64,000 bases of DNA from Pelagihabitans sp963710535. Lineage in GTDB: Bacteria; Bacteroidota; Bacteroidia; Flavobacteriales; Flavobacteriaceae. Positions 55,722 to 64,000 of this stretch are shown here, in pieces. Where the stretch lies: positions 1,178,001 to 1,242,000 of the forward strand of contig CAVQAW010000003.1 of NCBI GenBank assembly GCA_963710535.1, written 5' to 3'. The position numbers and the translations under genes are program-made. The first letter of the stretch is position 1; each line of letters begins with the position of its first letter. The notes under the pieces are model-generated. The model was given only the letters and a program-made list of their open reading frames with translations. It made no database searches and was not told the DNA's origin.

Positions 55722-56592
55722 TTGAACAAAGAAAACACGGCCATACGCACGACCTATTTCAGCATTGCTGGAAATATTATTTTGGCCATCACCAAAGCTC
55801 TGGCCGGATTCCTTGGCAATTCATATGCACTGATTGCGGATGCCATTGAATCGACCACCGATATTTTTGCTTCATTCTTAGTGCTGCTCGGACTTAGATA
55901 TGCCAAAAAACCAGCGGACGACAACCATCCCTATGGTCACGGCAAAATTGAGCCCTTGATTACCTTTGTGGTCGTTGCATTCCTGGTCGACTTCCGCTAC
56001 AATTATCGCTTACGAAAGTATTCAACATATCCAGACCCCCCATAAGACCCCTAGAGCGTGGACTTTATTCGTTCTTGGTGCAATTATTATCTGGAAAGAA
56101 GTATCCTATAGGATCGTGGTTAAGAAAAGTGTCGAAACCAATAGTTCTTCCCTAAAAGCAGATGCATGGCATCATCGAAGCGATGCCATAACCTCGGTCA
56201 TGGCATTTGTCGGAATTTCAATTGCCTTGATTTTCGGAAAAGGGTACGAAACCGCTGATGATTGGGCCGCACTGTTGGCCTCCGGGTTCATTCTTTACAA
56301 CAGTTATTTGATTTTCAGGCCGGCACTGGGCGAGATCATGGATGAAAATCGTTTACGACGAACTTATTCAGGAAATCAGAACCGAATCGCTTAAGGTCGA
56401 TGGAATTCTGGGCACGGAAAAATGCTTTATTCGAAAAACAGGGATGAAGTACCATATCGATTTGCATGCCATTGTCGATGCGGACATTTCGGTAAAAGAA
56501 GGCCACGATCTTGCGCATAAACTGAAGGATGACCTTGAGAACTAGAGATTCCGAATTTAGGCCATGTACTTATTCATATTGAACCTGACTGA
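55722..56592 (+). pseudogene. Cation diffusion facilitator (CDF) transporter, three frameshifts
   Basis: From a TTG start, three frames together give a complete CDF protein of about 289 aa. TM helices of the first part carry the metal-binding LIADAIESTTDIFASFLVLLG and HPYGHGKIEPL. After a break near 55986 come SATIIAYESIQHIQTPHK and KADAWHHRSDAITS, the second metal site. A break near 56354 (extra C) is followed by GEIMDENVYDELIQEIR. A third near 56543 leads to EIPNLGHVLIHIEPD, the C-terminal cytoplasmic domain. The family exports Zn, Fe, Co or Mn; the metal is undetermined. Confidence 0.85.
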
Positions 56593-56672
56593 GCATGGAT
56601 AGTACTTTGAAATTTTAAATGTTGGCCGACCCTATCTTTGCCAAATTGGTTAATTTCACATAAAGGTTTAGC

Positions 56673-58114
56673 ATGAAATATAGCCGGCCTCCTTGCTTTT
56701 ATGGTTGTTCTGTCACGTTTCTAATTTCCTGTACTTCAAAAAAAGAAGTCAACTACGATCTGGTCATTCAATCGGCAACGATCGTTGACACCTATTCAGG
56801 AAACTTAAACGAAAATCAGAGTATCGCCGTCATCGGGGATTCAATTGCGGCCATCATGGATGACGATAGTGCAAAAATCTGGACCGCCAAGAAGGAAGTT
56901 GATGCCTAGCGGTAAATTTGTGATTCCAGGGCTTTGGGATATGCACGTTCATTTTGGCGGTGGGGACACTTTGATTTCTGAAAACAAGAACCTGCTGCCC
57001 CTTTTCATTGCCAATGGGGTAACGACAGTTCGTGATTGTTCTGCGGATATTAGTCTTTCCGTTTTTGAATGGAAAGCTGAAATTGCGAAAGGGCACACTT
57101 TTGGGCCCAATATTTTTTCATCAGGACCGAAAATTGAAGGTATCAATTCCATTTGGCCGGGTGATCAGGAGATTGCCGATGAAACCGGACTTGAACTTGC
57201 CTTGGATTCCCTGGAGAAAAGTAAGGGCCGATTTTGTAAAAATTACTGATAATGCCCTTTCTCCCGAACTTTTCGAGACCGCTGTAAAAAAGGCGCACCA
57301 ACGTGGATTTAAAGTGTCTGGGCATATTCCATTTAGCCTAAAGGCAACAGATCTTTCCAAAGAAGGGATGAGCACGGTAGAACATATGTCGTATATGTTG
57401 AAAGCGGGTTCTCCAAAAGAAACTTCCATTATAGAAAAAGTCATCGCAAAACAGTTGGACTATGCATCGGCAAATCGAGAACTGTACGATTCCTTCGATG
57501 ACGAATATGCGCTTTCCGTTTATGAAGAACTCAAGAATAACAAAACCGCCGTCGTGCCCACATTAATCGGAAATCGGATTATCTCTTATTTGGACGAGGA
57601 CGACCACCAAGGAGATAAACAGTTAAAATATCTGGGAAAGGGGCTGATAAAAACTTATGATTGGAGGGTACAAAGAGCCAATAAAGCCAGCAAAGAAGAA
57701 ATTGGAGAAAGAAAGAAACGATATAACAAACTGGTGTCCTTGATTTCTATCATCAAATCTTCGCGAATGGATATCATCGCCGGCACGGATGCTGGATTCT
57801 TGAACTCATATATTTATCCCGGTTTTGCATTGCACGAAGAGTTGAAAATTTATGTCGATGGCGGTTTAAGCCCTTTGGAAGCCCTGCAAACATCCGTTAT
57901 AAACGGACCAAAATTCTTTGGCCTTTTGGATAAGTATGGATCCATCGAAGTTGGGAAGAAGTCGGATTTGCTCCTTTTGAACTCAAATCCGTTGATGAAT
58001 ATAGAAGCAACCAAAGATATTTTTATGGTGGTCCGACAAGGGCAAGCATTTACAAAACAAGATTTGGATAGTTTGTTATCCGATTTGGAAAAACTAAACT
58101 CGAATGGACAATAG
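56673..58114 (+). pseudogene. Amidohydrolase-family protein, two frameshifts
   Basis: The first fragment has a weak lipoprotein signal (TFLISCTSKK) and YDLVIQSATIVDTYSGNL. After an extra base near 56905 (VDASGKFVIPGLWDMHVHF) the HxH motif appears. After an extra A in the run at 57217-57220 the frame reads VRADFVKITDN, then GFKVSGHIP, STVEHMSYM, GTDAGFLNSYIYPG (metal Asp) and SPLEALQTSVINGPKFFGLLDKYG. Restored length is 479 aa. It is a paralog of the intact amidohydrolase at 24452-25726 and lies behind the CDF gene. Confidence 0.85.
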
Positions 58115-58176
58115 AAACTTCTGTAGTACACTCGAATTATTGTTGCCCAAACTTCGGTAAGTCAGCCCTTAATTTT

Positions 58177-58398
58177 TTAATTCTTGTTACTTACTTTTTT
58201 CATTGGACATGTACTAATCCCGAAAGGAGCGTACAAGGGACAAAAACTGATAAAGCTTGTCAAAAGGAATACGCCTGCTAAGACCAACAGAACTATGCCC
58301 AAAGTTCCAGTTACGGTTCCTGTAAAATACAATGCTGCAATTATTGCGGCGACAATGAATCTAATGATTCGATCTGAGTTACCCATGTTTTTTTTCAT
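58177..58398 (-). CDS. DUF2892 (YgaP-type) inner-membrane protein
   Basis: At 73 aa it has two TM helices and the family motif MGNSDRIIRFIVAAIIAALYF, and the end FCPLYAPFGISTCPMKK. DUF2892 proteins often accompany Crp/Fnr regulators and rhodanese genes. It follows a 30-aa peptide gene by 16 nt, so both are read from the CRP-like promoter at 58520-58566. The role is unknown, perhaps in the response to a redox signal. Confidence 0.85.
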   Translation of the reverse strand: MKKNMGNSDRIIRFIVAAIIAALYFTGTVTGTLGIVLLVLAGVFLLTSFISFCPLYAPFGISTCPMKKVSNKN

Positions 58399-58414
58399 GA
58401 CTAATTATATTTAG

Positions 58415-58507
58415 TTATATAATTGTTTGAAAGACCAGAACAAGACCCGAGACCAGAACTATGCAGATAAGGCATACCCATAAAAATTGGAATACTTTCT
58501 TGCTCAT
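58415..58507 (-). CDS. 30-aa single-helix membrane peptide
   Basis: The ATG at 58507 opens a short frame: MSKKVFQFLWVCLICIVLVS, then a hydrophobic stretch to QTII. It is mostly one TM helix, with a stop 16 nt before the DUF2892 ATG. An exact -7 element lies 12 nt upstream and a perfect CRP-type palindrome 44 nt upstream, so it is the first gene of that unit. It is too short for homology but fits small membrane peptides in the group. Confidence 0.55.
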   Translation of the reverse strand: MSKKVFQFLWVCLICIVLVSGLVLVFQTII

Positions 58508-58519
58508 GTTTCTTTTTAT

Positions 58520-58527
58520 CAAAGGTA
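58520..58527 (-). promoter_or_regulatory. -7 element of the peptide-DUF2892 operon
   Basis: TACCTTTG on the minus strand is an exact TAnnTTTG match, 12 nt before the peptide ATG. No -33 element is seen; the CRP-type palindrome takes its place upstream. Confidence 0.55.
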
Positions 58528-58550
58528 ATTAGGTTGTAAGACACCTGAGC

Positions 58551-58566
58551 TGTGACTATAGTCACA
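58551..58566. promoter_or_regulatory. CRP/FNR-type operator TGTGAN6TCACA
   Basis: TGTGACTATAGTCACA is a perfect 16-bp palindrome with the CRP half-site TGTGA. Its centre (58558.5) is about 44 bp upstream of the transcript start predicted from the -7 box, near the class II activator position (-41.5). It lies directly 5' of the peptide-DUF2892 operon and only 1-2 bp before the 3' end of the second Crp/Fnr gene. Confidence 0.65.
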
Positions 58567-58567
58567 A

Positions 58568-59184
58568 CTATAAGATTTCGATGCCATTGGCATGCTGTTT
58601 GACCAATCCCTCAATTTCCAATTTCTTCATTACTCGGCTGATGACCTCCCTAACGGTTCCCAATTCATTGGCAATCTGCTGGTGCGATATTTTAAGAGGA
58701 TTTTCGTTTCTGACGGAAGTTTTGGTCTTTAGATGGTCGTACAACCTTGAGTCCATTTTATTGAAGAGTACGTGGTGTATCGTATCTAGAAGTTCGCTGT
58801 AACGTTGTTTGTATTGTTGAAAGAAAAGGGTGTTGATGTCCGGAAATTGCGTTCATCCAGGTCGAAACTTTCGCAACCGGCAATAATAGGGCCGTGGTGT
58901 CTTCCTCGGTTTCCGCGAAAACTTGGCTGGGCTCATTTTTTATACTTGCCGAAAAGGACATGATACAACTTTCATTGGGACGTATGTAGTACAACAGAAG
59001 TTCCCTATCCTCATAGCGTGTATAGACTTTGATCAAGCCTTTCAATACAACGGGAATGACTTTTATAAACTGTCCTTCACGCAATATTTGCGTATTCTTT
59101 GGAATTTCCTTTAAAATGGATTCCTCTCGTATCCGCGATACAAGTTCGGGGTTTAGATAGGATAAGTGATTTTGAAAGATCCAT
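58568..59184 (-). pseudogene. Crp/Fnr-family regulator, frameshifted
   Basis: The two frames together resemble flavobacterial Crp/Fnr proteins of about 200 aa. The first reads YLNPELVSRIREESILKEIP and FIKVIPVVLKGLIKVYTRYEDRELLLYYIRPNESCIMSFSASIKNE (quoted in parts), the beta-roll. A break near 58845 separates it from FPDINTLFFQQYKQRYSELL and the HTH ISHQQIANELGTVREVISRVMKKLE. The N-terminus lacks a start in frame; ATG at 59184 fits if one base is extra, giving 204 aa. It probably controls the operon just downstream. Confidence 0.82.
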
Positions 59185-59218
59185 GATGAACTAGAGTTTT
59201 TACATATAAAGACACGAC

Positions 59219-59263
59219 TAAAAATAGAAAATTAAAACTGCCCCAATTTGCCTTGGGGCAGTT
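59219..59263 (-). terminator. Terminator after the acidic lipoprotein genes
   Basis: AACTGCCCCAA (59263-59253 on the minus strand) pairs with TTGGGGCAGTT (59246-59236) in a perfect 11-bp stem around 6 nt, followed by a T-rich run to about 59219. It lies 128 nt after the stop of the lipoprotein gene on the same strand. Confidence 0.8.
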
Positions 59264-59390
59264 CATCAAAAATCTTCCTTTTTCATAGCGGAAAACTTTC
59301 ATCAAAGAATCCGGAAGATTTTCAACACCAATACTGGAAATGAAGGGGGAGTACTAGCGGACTTGTGCCAATAAGCAGGTCTAGTTCTTT

Positions 59391-60309
59391 TCAAAGGTCA
59401 ATAAGATCGGTTCCACCATTGCCCCCGCTGATGTGCTTGAGCTCGATTTTCGTGGAGGACTGCGAAATGATGTCCCAATCTTCCGTAAGTTCGGCAAAGT
59501 CTGCGGGCGATGCAAAGAAAATATTAAAATCGATATCGCCGAAAGTGCCACTGGAAGAAGATCCCCCGGAAAAATTTCCTATGGTACAGTTGTTCTTGAA
59601 CCGTAAGCGATCGTTACCGCCCATGCGCAGGTCTACTTTTGATTCGCCATTTTCCAATTCGATTTCGTGGAGGGTCCAAGTTGCCTCCAAATCACTTAAA
59701 TCCGGCAATGTAATTACAACCTGGATATTATTTCCACTTCCACTGGCAGCCCAAGTACCCGAATAGTGATTTCATCGCCCATGGACACACCAATCGTTCC
59801 ATCGGCTGCAAAATTGAACTTAAAACCGTTTAGCCCGTCTTCCAAAGTATTATCGTTCAGCTCGAGCTTGTCAACATACCAGTCCGAGCAGGCCGTCAAT
59901 ACATCGGTCAATTGGGAAATGCTGCAATTGTTACAATCGTCGATGGAATCGTCATCGTTGGAATCGTCGTTGGAATCGTCATCTGAACTATCGTTGCTCA
60001 AATTGTCATCGTTGGAATCATCGTCAATTGAAAGGGACCAAGTGCCCGTTTCGGTAACGCTTCCGTTATCGGCCACCAAACTTCCATCAGAATTGAAGGA
60101 GAATCCGTAGCCAGTGAAATTACCGGTCTCATTTTGGCCCGAATCAATGAAGTTGGTGATACTCCATGAACCTCGGTCAGATTGTTGGTAATCGTTTCAA
60201 TGTCAGCTTGAAGATTGGCGAAATTGTTGCTGTCATCAGCATCATCGGTACAGGCCGTAAATAGTACCGTCGCCATCACTAATCCGTAAATAAAATTTTT
60301 CTTTTTCAT
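59391..60309 (-). pseudogene. Acidic lipoprotein (lipocalin-like repeats), two frameshifts
   Basis: The ATG at 60309 begins a lipoprotein signal (MKKKNFIYGLVMATVLFTAC, Cys20). After a lost G near 60168 the frame continues GSWSITNFIDSGQNETGNF and GYGFSFNSDGSLVADNGSV. An Asp/Asn/Ser-rich stretch (SNDDSSDDDSNDDSNDDD) follows, then CSISQLTDVLTACSDWYVDK and GFKFNFAADGTI. A second break near 59760 leads to GTWAASGSGNNIQVVITLPD and the end HISGGNGGTDLIDL. Restored length is 306 aa. It is a paralog of the next gene. Confidence 0.75.
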
Positions 60310-60423
60310 CTTGTAATATTTAATTGTTAATAATAGGTAAGAGGTAATGCTAAATGATCGTTTCGTTTTTAATTCGAATTTTGAAAGTGGCATTTCATAG
60401 CAATTGATTTAAAGGTTATTGTG

Positions 60424-61852
60424 TTATTGTTTATTAAGAATTAATATATCCACTCCCCCGTCACCGCCGCTAACATCACGTACTTCTATCTGTAGTATCG
60501 GTAATGGAAATTACGTCCCAGGTATCGTTGAGTTCATCAAAGGGTGCGGGGCATTTCCAAAATCCATAAAGAGTTCGCTATCTGAATTTTGTACGGCCCA
60601 TGTACCGTTCGATTGCATTTCCGTTATCGGCAATTACCGTTGCGTCGCCGTCAAAGTTCAATGTGTAGCCGCTGTAATTACTTGTTTGATCTTCGGAGTC
60701 TTCGGTATATGAGCCTACAACCCAAAGGCCATCTGTTAAAATAGCGGCAAGGGCTCCCGTATTTCCATTGTTATTGCCACCATTATCTGTACAATTGCTC
60801 AAGAACCGCAGTCGGTCGTCGCCCAATCTTAGGTCAAATTCGTTCTCTCCATCGTCCTGCACTATTTCGTGAAGGTTCCAATTGGCGTTGAAGTCACTTA
60901 AATTTGGAATATTTAAGGCAACCGAAATACTATTACCGGAACCGCTACTTTCCCAGGTCCCCGAAAAGGAATTGCCATTATTTGCAGCTGTCAACGTTCC
61001 ATCAGCTGCGAAATTGAATTGATATCCATCGTAGGTGTCCTCAAGGTCTTGATCGTTGCGTTCCAGTTTATCAACTGTCCAGTTTGTACAGCCTGTCAGT
61101 ACATCGACAAGTTGGTTGGTCGTGCAGTTGTCACAGTCGTCATCGTTATAATCGAAGTCATCGTCTTCGTCACAACTGTCTTTGGCATCATCAATGACTT
61201 CTTCCAACTCCGTTAAACTGCCAATGCTTCTTAGGGTACCATCCGCCAAGACCACATTTATGGGAAAGTTGATATTCACAACATCGTCATCCTTTAAATC
61301 ATCGATAAAGTGATAGAGCTGCCAATCGTTCGAAATCGATAGGTTATCAAAAACTTCTGTCGTTGGGTTGAAAATAGATGCTGTTATGGGGTATTGTACA
61401 TCCAAACATTCGATATCATCATCTGCCACGTTCTCCCCGTTACAACCGGCCGAAAAGGTGTCCAGTTCCACTTGGTCCGCAATGGTGACTTCGGTAAAAT
61501 CACTAAAGACAATGGAAATGGGAAATGAGATCAGGAGAATGTCGGTATCATCGTCAAATTCATCGAAAATACCTTCAATCGTAGCATAGTCTTCTTCGGA
61601 TCCAACCAAAATGTCATAACCATTGACGTTGACGGTAACGGGCAATTGCACGGTAAAACAGTTCGAACGGTCAATGATATTATCGATCGAACCGTCGTTC
61701 AGCGCGGTCCGCTCAAGGAGATCGGCTAGCGTTGAATTGGCCAAGGTCTCCTGATCTAAAGGTGGAAAATATTCAAATTCCTCTTGTCTGCAGCTTAGGG
61801 TGAGCAAGGCCATTGACATAATAACAATCAGCGATTTATAGAATTTTGGCAT
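60424..61852 (-). pseudogene. Acidic lipoprotein paralog with duplicated domains, three frameshifts near the C-terminus
   Basis: Starting at ATG 61852 (MPKFYKSLIVIMSMALLTLSC, Cys21), the protein has an N-terminal pair of related modules (VQLPVTVNVNGYDILVG; VQYPITASIFNPTTEVFD; DVVNINFPINVVLADGTLRS), an acidic Cys-rich link (CDEDDDFDYNDDDCDNC), and then lipocalin-like units sharing TNQLVDVLTGCTNWTVDK and GYQFNFAADGTL with the preceding paralog. Breaks near 60620, 60555 and 60495 interrupt the end; read through, it finishes EVRDVSGGDGGVDILILNKQ, parallel to the paralog. Restored length is 475 aa. Confidence 0.75.
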
Positions 61853-61957
61853 GATAAACAATAATGGGATCTGCTATTAAAACAACCAAAGTCTTAAAAC
61901 TCCTGAAAAAATCTAAAAAATTTTATTTCTACATTTAGCCTGATCAAAACCAACGGC

Positions 61958-62483
61958 TTGACAAAGGAACTACAAGAAAATATCTGCCAACAAAAAGTCT
62001 TCTCCAGTATTTACAATAAATACGCCAAAAGCCTTCACGATTACCTGTATTACAGGTATGGCGAACGTCTCGAGCCCGAACGACAAGGCACAGGAAGCAT
62101 TTATCAAACTTTGGGAACACTGCAAGGAGGTTACCATGGGCAAGGCAAAATCGTTTTTGTACACAGTGGCCAATAATATGATGCTGAACGAGGTCAAACA
62201 CCAGAAAGTGGTTTTGCGGTATCAAAAAATCAAAACGTCGGAACAAAGCAATGAGTCGCCCGAATTTCTTATGGAAAAGGACGAGTACCTACAGAAATAC
62301 CAGAAAGCTCTGGAAAAGCTTTCAGAAGAACAACGGGTGGCCTTCATGTTAAACAAAGCCGAAGGTAAAAAGCATGAGGAAATCGCAGAAATGCTGGGCG
62401 TCACACGTAAGGTGGTCGAGTACCGCATCTATACCGCCTTCGGCATTCTAAAAAAGGAGTTGGAAAATTTTAACTTAAAATAA
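61958..62483 (+). pseudogene. ECF sigma factor (sigma-70 family), one frameshift
   Basis: From a TTG start, the product with one base removed near 62080 reads FSSIYNKYAKSLHDYLYYRYG then SPNDKAQEAFIKLWEHC (region 2), ANNMMLNEVKHQKV, and region 4 with LSEEQRVAFMLNKAEGKKHEEIAEMLGVTRKVVEYRIYTA. Restored length is 174 aa. It is followed by fecR and a TonB-dependent receptor, so it would respond to receptor occupancy. The frameshift leaves it inactive if real. Confidence 0.85.
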
Positions 62484-62530
62484 TCGGGAATACTGGAACT
62501 TAAGTTGTTATACGATAAGAAGCCGAATCT

Positions 62531-63442
62531 ATGGATAGGGAATACTTGATACAAAAGTGGCTGGCCAACGGGCTCTCCGAGAAGGAAAAATTGGAGTTCG
62601 AACAACTTGACGATTACCCCGATCTCGTGAACATCGTTGAGAATGCGACATATTTCAAAGCCTCCGGGTTTTCGACCATGGATGATTTTGCATCCTTCAG
62701 CACACGCCTTGAAAAATACAAGGCCCCGGTCAGAAAATTGAATTGGGTAAAACCTTTCTTGCGCATTGCGAGCATCTTCGTTATCGGCTTGGCTCTTTCT
62801 TATTTCTTCTTATTCAACAAGGTTATTGAAGTTCGCACATTGGCCGGCGAAAAAACAACCATTGAATTGCCCGATGCTTCCACTGTTGTTGTCAATGCAC
62901 TTTCGGAAATAAGTTATTCGAAAAACCAATGGAAAAGCAAAAGGGAAGTACAATTGGAGGGCGAGGCCTTTTTTAAGGTCGCCGAGGGCGCAAGATTTGA
63001 TGTGGTCACCCCGGTGGGGACCGTCAGTGTCGTTGGCACCCGGTTTAATGTAAAACAACGCGGCGATTATTTCGAGGTAGAATGCTTTGAGGGTGTTGTA
63101 GAGGTCATCACCCGTGATGTGTCCGAACAGCTCGAAGCGGGAGCCCGCTTTCGATTATCGAAGGGGATACCAACCCTTGGGAAAACCATGTACACTAATC
63201 CGCAATGGACCAAGAACCTCAGTAGTTTTGACCGGGTTCCCTTGGCAGAAGTCATCGCCGAATTGGAACGACAGTACAACATCGAAGTACGCCTCGAAAA
63301 TGTCGAGGTTGAACAACTGTTCACTGGCGGTTTTGGGCACAATAGCCTGGAAGATGCTTTGGATGCCATCAGCCAGCCGATGGAATTGGGATATCGGATA
63401 GAACACGGAAACGTGGTAAGCCTCTATGTCCCGAATAGATAA
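62531..63442 (+). CDS. FecR-family anti-sigma factor
   Basis: The 303-aa protein spans the inner membrane once (about 76-95, FLRIASIFVIGLALSYFFLF). The N-terminal cytoplasmic part (about 1-70) binds the sigma factor. The periplasmic FecR domain (about 100-205; TLAGEKTTIELPDASTVVVNA, GTRFNVKQRGDYFEVECFEG) is followed by a DUF4974-type domain (about 225-300; NIEVRLENVEVEQLFTGGF). It pairs with the upstream sigma gene and the downstream receptor in a cell-surface signalling set. No frameshift is seen here. Confidence 0.92.
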   Translation: MDREYLIQKWLANGLSEKEKLEFEQLDDYPDLVNIVENATYFKASGFSTMDDFASFSTRLEKYKAPVRKLNWVKPFLRIASIFVIGLALSYFFLFNKVIEVRTLAGEKTTIELPDASTVVVNALSEISYSKNQWKSKREVQLEGEAFFKVAEGARFDVVTPVGTVSVVGTRFNVKQRGDYFEVECFEGVVEVITRDVSEQLEAGARFRLSKGIPTLGKTMYTNPQWTKNLSSFDRVPLAEVIAELERQYNIEVRLENVEVEQLFTGGFGHNSLEDALDAISQPMELGYRIEHGNVVSLYVPNR

Positions 63443-63630
63443 AGCTGCCGGGCTCGCTTTTAAAAGATGGTTTCAATAAACGTTCCCAGTTGAAATTTCC
63501 CTTTAAAGTCCCGGATAAGGCGGTTCGGCCTCTTTTTTTTGGATTGTTAAAATACTACATCTAATTTCACTTGGACAAAGCAGCGCACATTGATCCACCA
63601 AAGCATCCGACCAAGTCGTACACTACCGCC

Positions 63631-64000
63631 GTGAACCATCTTCCATCCTATATCATTCTTGTATTGCTTCTCCTTATCCTTACCAAGGGTCAGGCACAAA
63701 ATACGCCTACGGCAATGCCACTGACTGAGGTATTGAAGGAACTTCAGACGCAGTACGGCTATCAGTTCAACTATGCCTCGGAAGTTGTTGAGGGCCAAAA
63801 GGTCGTACCACCTCCAAGAGCACTTTCCTTTAGCGCAACGCTTCATTATTTGGAAGAACGCACCGGGCTCACCTATGATGTTCTTGACAATAATATCGTG
63901 TCCATAAAAAAGCCCGCATCCCAACTTTGCGGATATCTCAAGGACGAAAGTACTCTGGAACCGATCGTCAACGCCACGGTACAGGGAAGCAATGTTTCAA
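63631..64000 (+). CDS. STN-domain TonB-dependent receptor (3' end cut by window)
   Basis: From GTG at 63631 (a TTG at 63571 is an alternative) a signal peptide (MNHLPSYIILVLLLLILTKG) is followed by an STN domain (LTEVLKELQTQYGYQFNYAS; LSFSATLHYLEERTGLTYDV), the signalling plug that contacts FecR. A carboxypeptidase-regulatory-like beta domain then begins (LCGYLKDESTLEPIVNATVQ). The protein continues beyond the window, presumably as a SusC/FecA-like barrel. Substrate is unknown. Confidence 0.88.
   Translation, partial: MNHLPSYIILVLLLLILTKGQAQNTPTAMPLTEVLKELQTQYGYQFNYASEVVEGQKVVPPPRALSFSATLHYLEERTGLTYDVLDNNIVSIKKPASQLCGYLKDESTLEPIVNATVQGSNVS

Noticed and set aside
63518..63540. Possible terminator before the TonB receptor
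   Set aside because: Only a 4-bp stem (AGGC/GCCT) with a loop before T8; too weak to call.

Overview
The window looks like chromosome of a marine member of the Flavobacteriaceae (Bacteroidota). The evidence is the -7 promoter element TAnnTTTG upstream of many genes, a type IX secretion (T9SS) sorting domain, an exbB-exbD-exbD cluster beside a PorT-type beta-barrel protein, an HYC_CC_PP protein beside copper efflux genes, and an ECF sigma / FecR / STN-TonB receptor set. The genus cannot be fixed from the sequence alone.

Layout. 0-20 kb is a core region: a cut M61 peptidase, pyrH-frr, an MMPL/RND exporter, asnS, rpoN with a coupled membrane protein, the exbB/exbD cluster, tRNA-Ser(GGA), ansA, tatD, a retropepsin-like protein and a sucA-M23-odhB operon. 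20-32 kb mixes surface and sugar genes: a PhoX-like protein with ten metal-binding repeats and a T9SS tail, an amidohydrolase, galE, a DegT/DnrJ aminotransferase, the Kdo transferase gene, a sugar porter and a fasciclin protein. 32.4-41.9 kb is a copper/silver efflux island: HYC_CC_PP, CusA, a TolC-like protein, CopA and CusB.

41.9-52.8 kb is one unbroken minus-strand run. It holds two modules of molybdenum hydroxylase genes (two 2Fe-2S subunits and three molybdopterin-binding subunits, one of them frameshifted), an exported flavodoxin, an alpha/beta hydrolase, a DUF4440 protein and a cupin-DUF4440 fusion. A frameshifted AraC-family gene is divergent from it. The gap between them carries a TAnnTTTG element and a 9-bp direct repeat with a 21-bp period in the position expected for an AraC-type activator site. 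53.9-59.2 kb holds two Crp/Fnr regulators, a cation diffusion facilitator, an amidohydrolase and a tiny operon (30-residue peptide plus DUF2892). That operon sits behind a perfect TGTGA-N6-TCACA palindrome. 59.4-64 kb carries two related acidic lipoproteins and the sigma/FecR/TonB-receptor set.

A striking property is the density of single-base frameshifts between about 47 and 62 kb: roughly eighteen in nine genes, against two disrupted genes in the first 47 kb. In nearly every case the protein homology continues in another frame, and summing the inferred indels restores a whole number of codons. Either the consensus is poor there or many accessory genes are freshly broken. Coding calls in that stretch are given as reconstructed spans.
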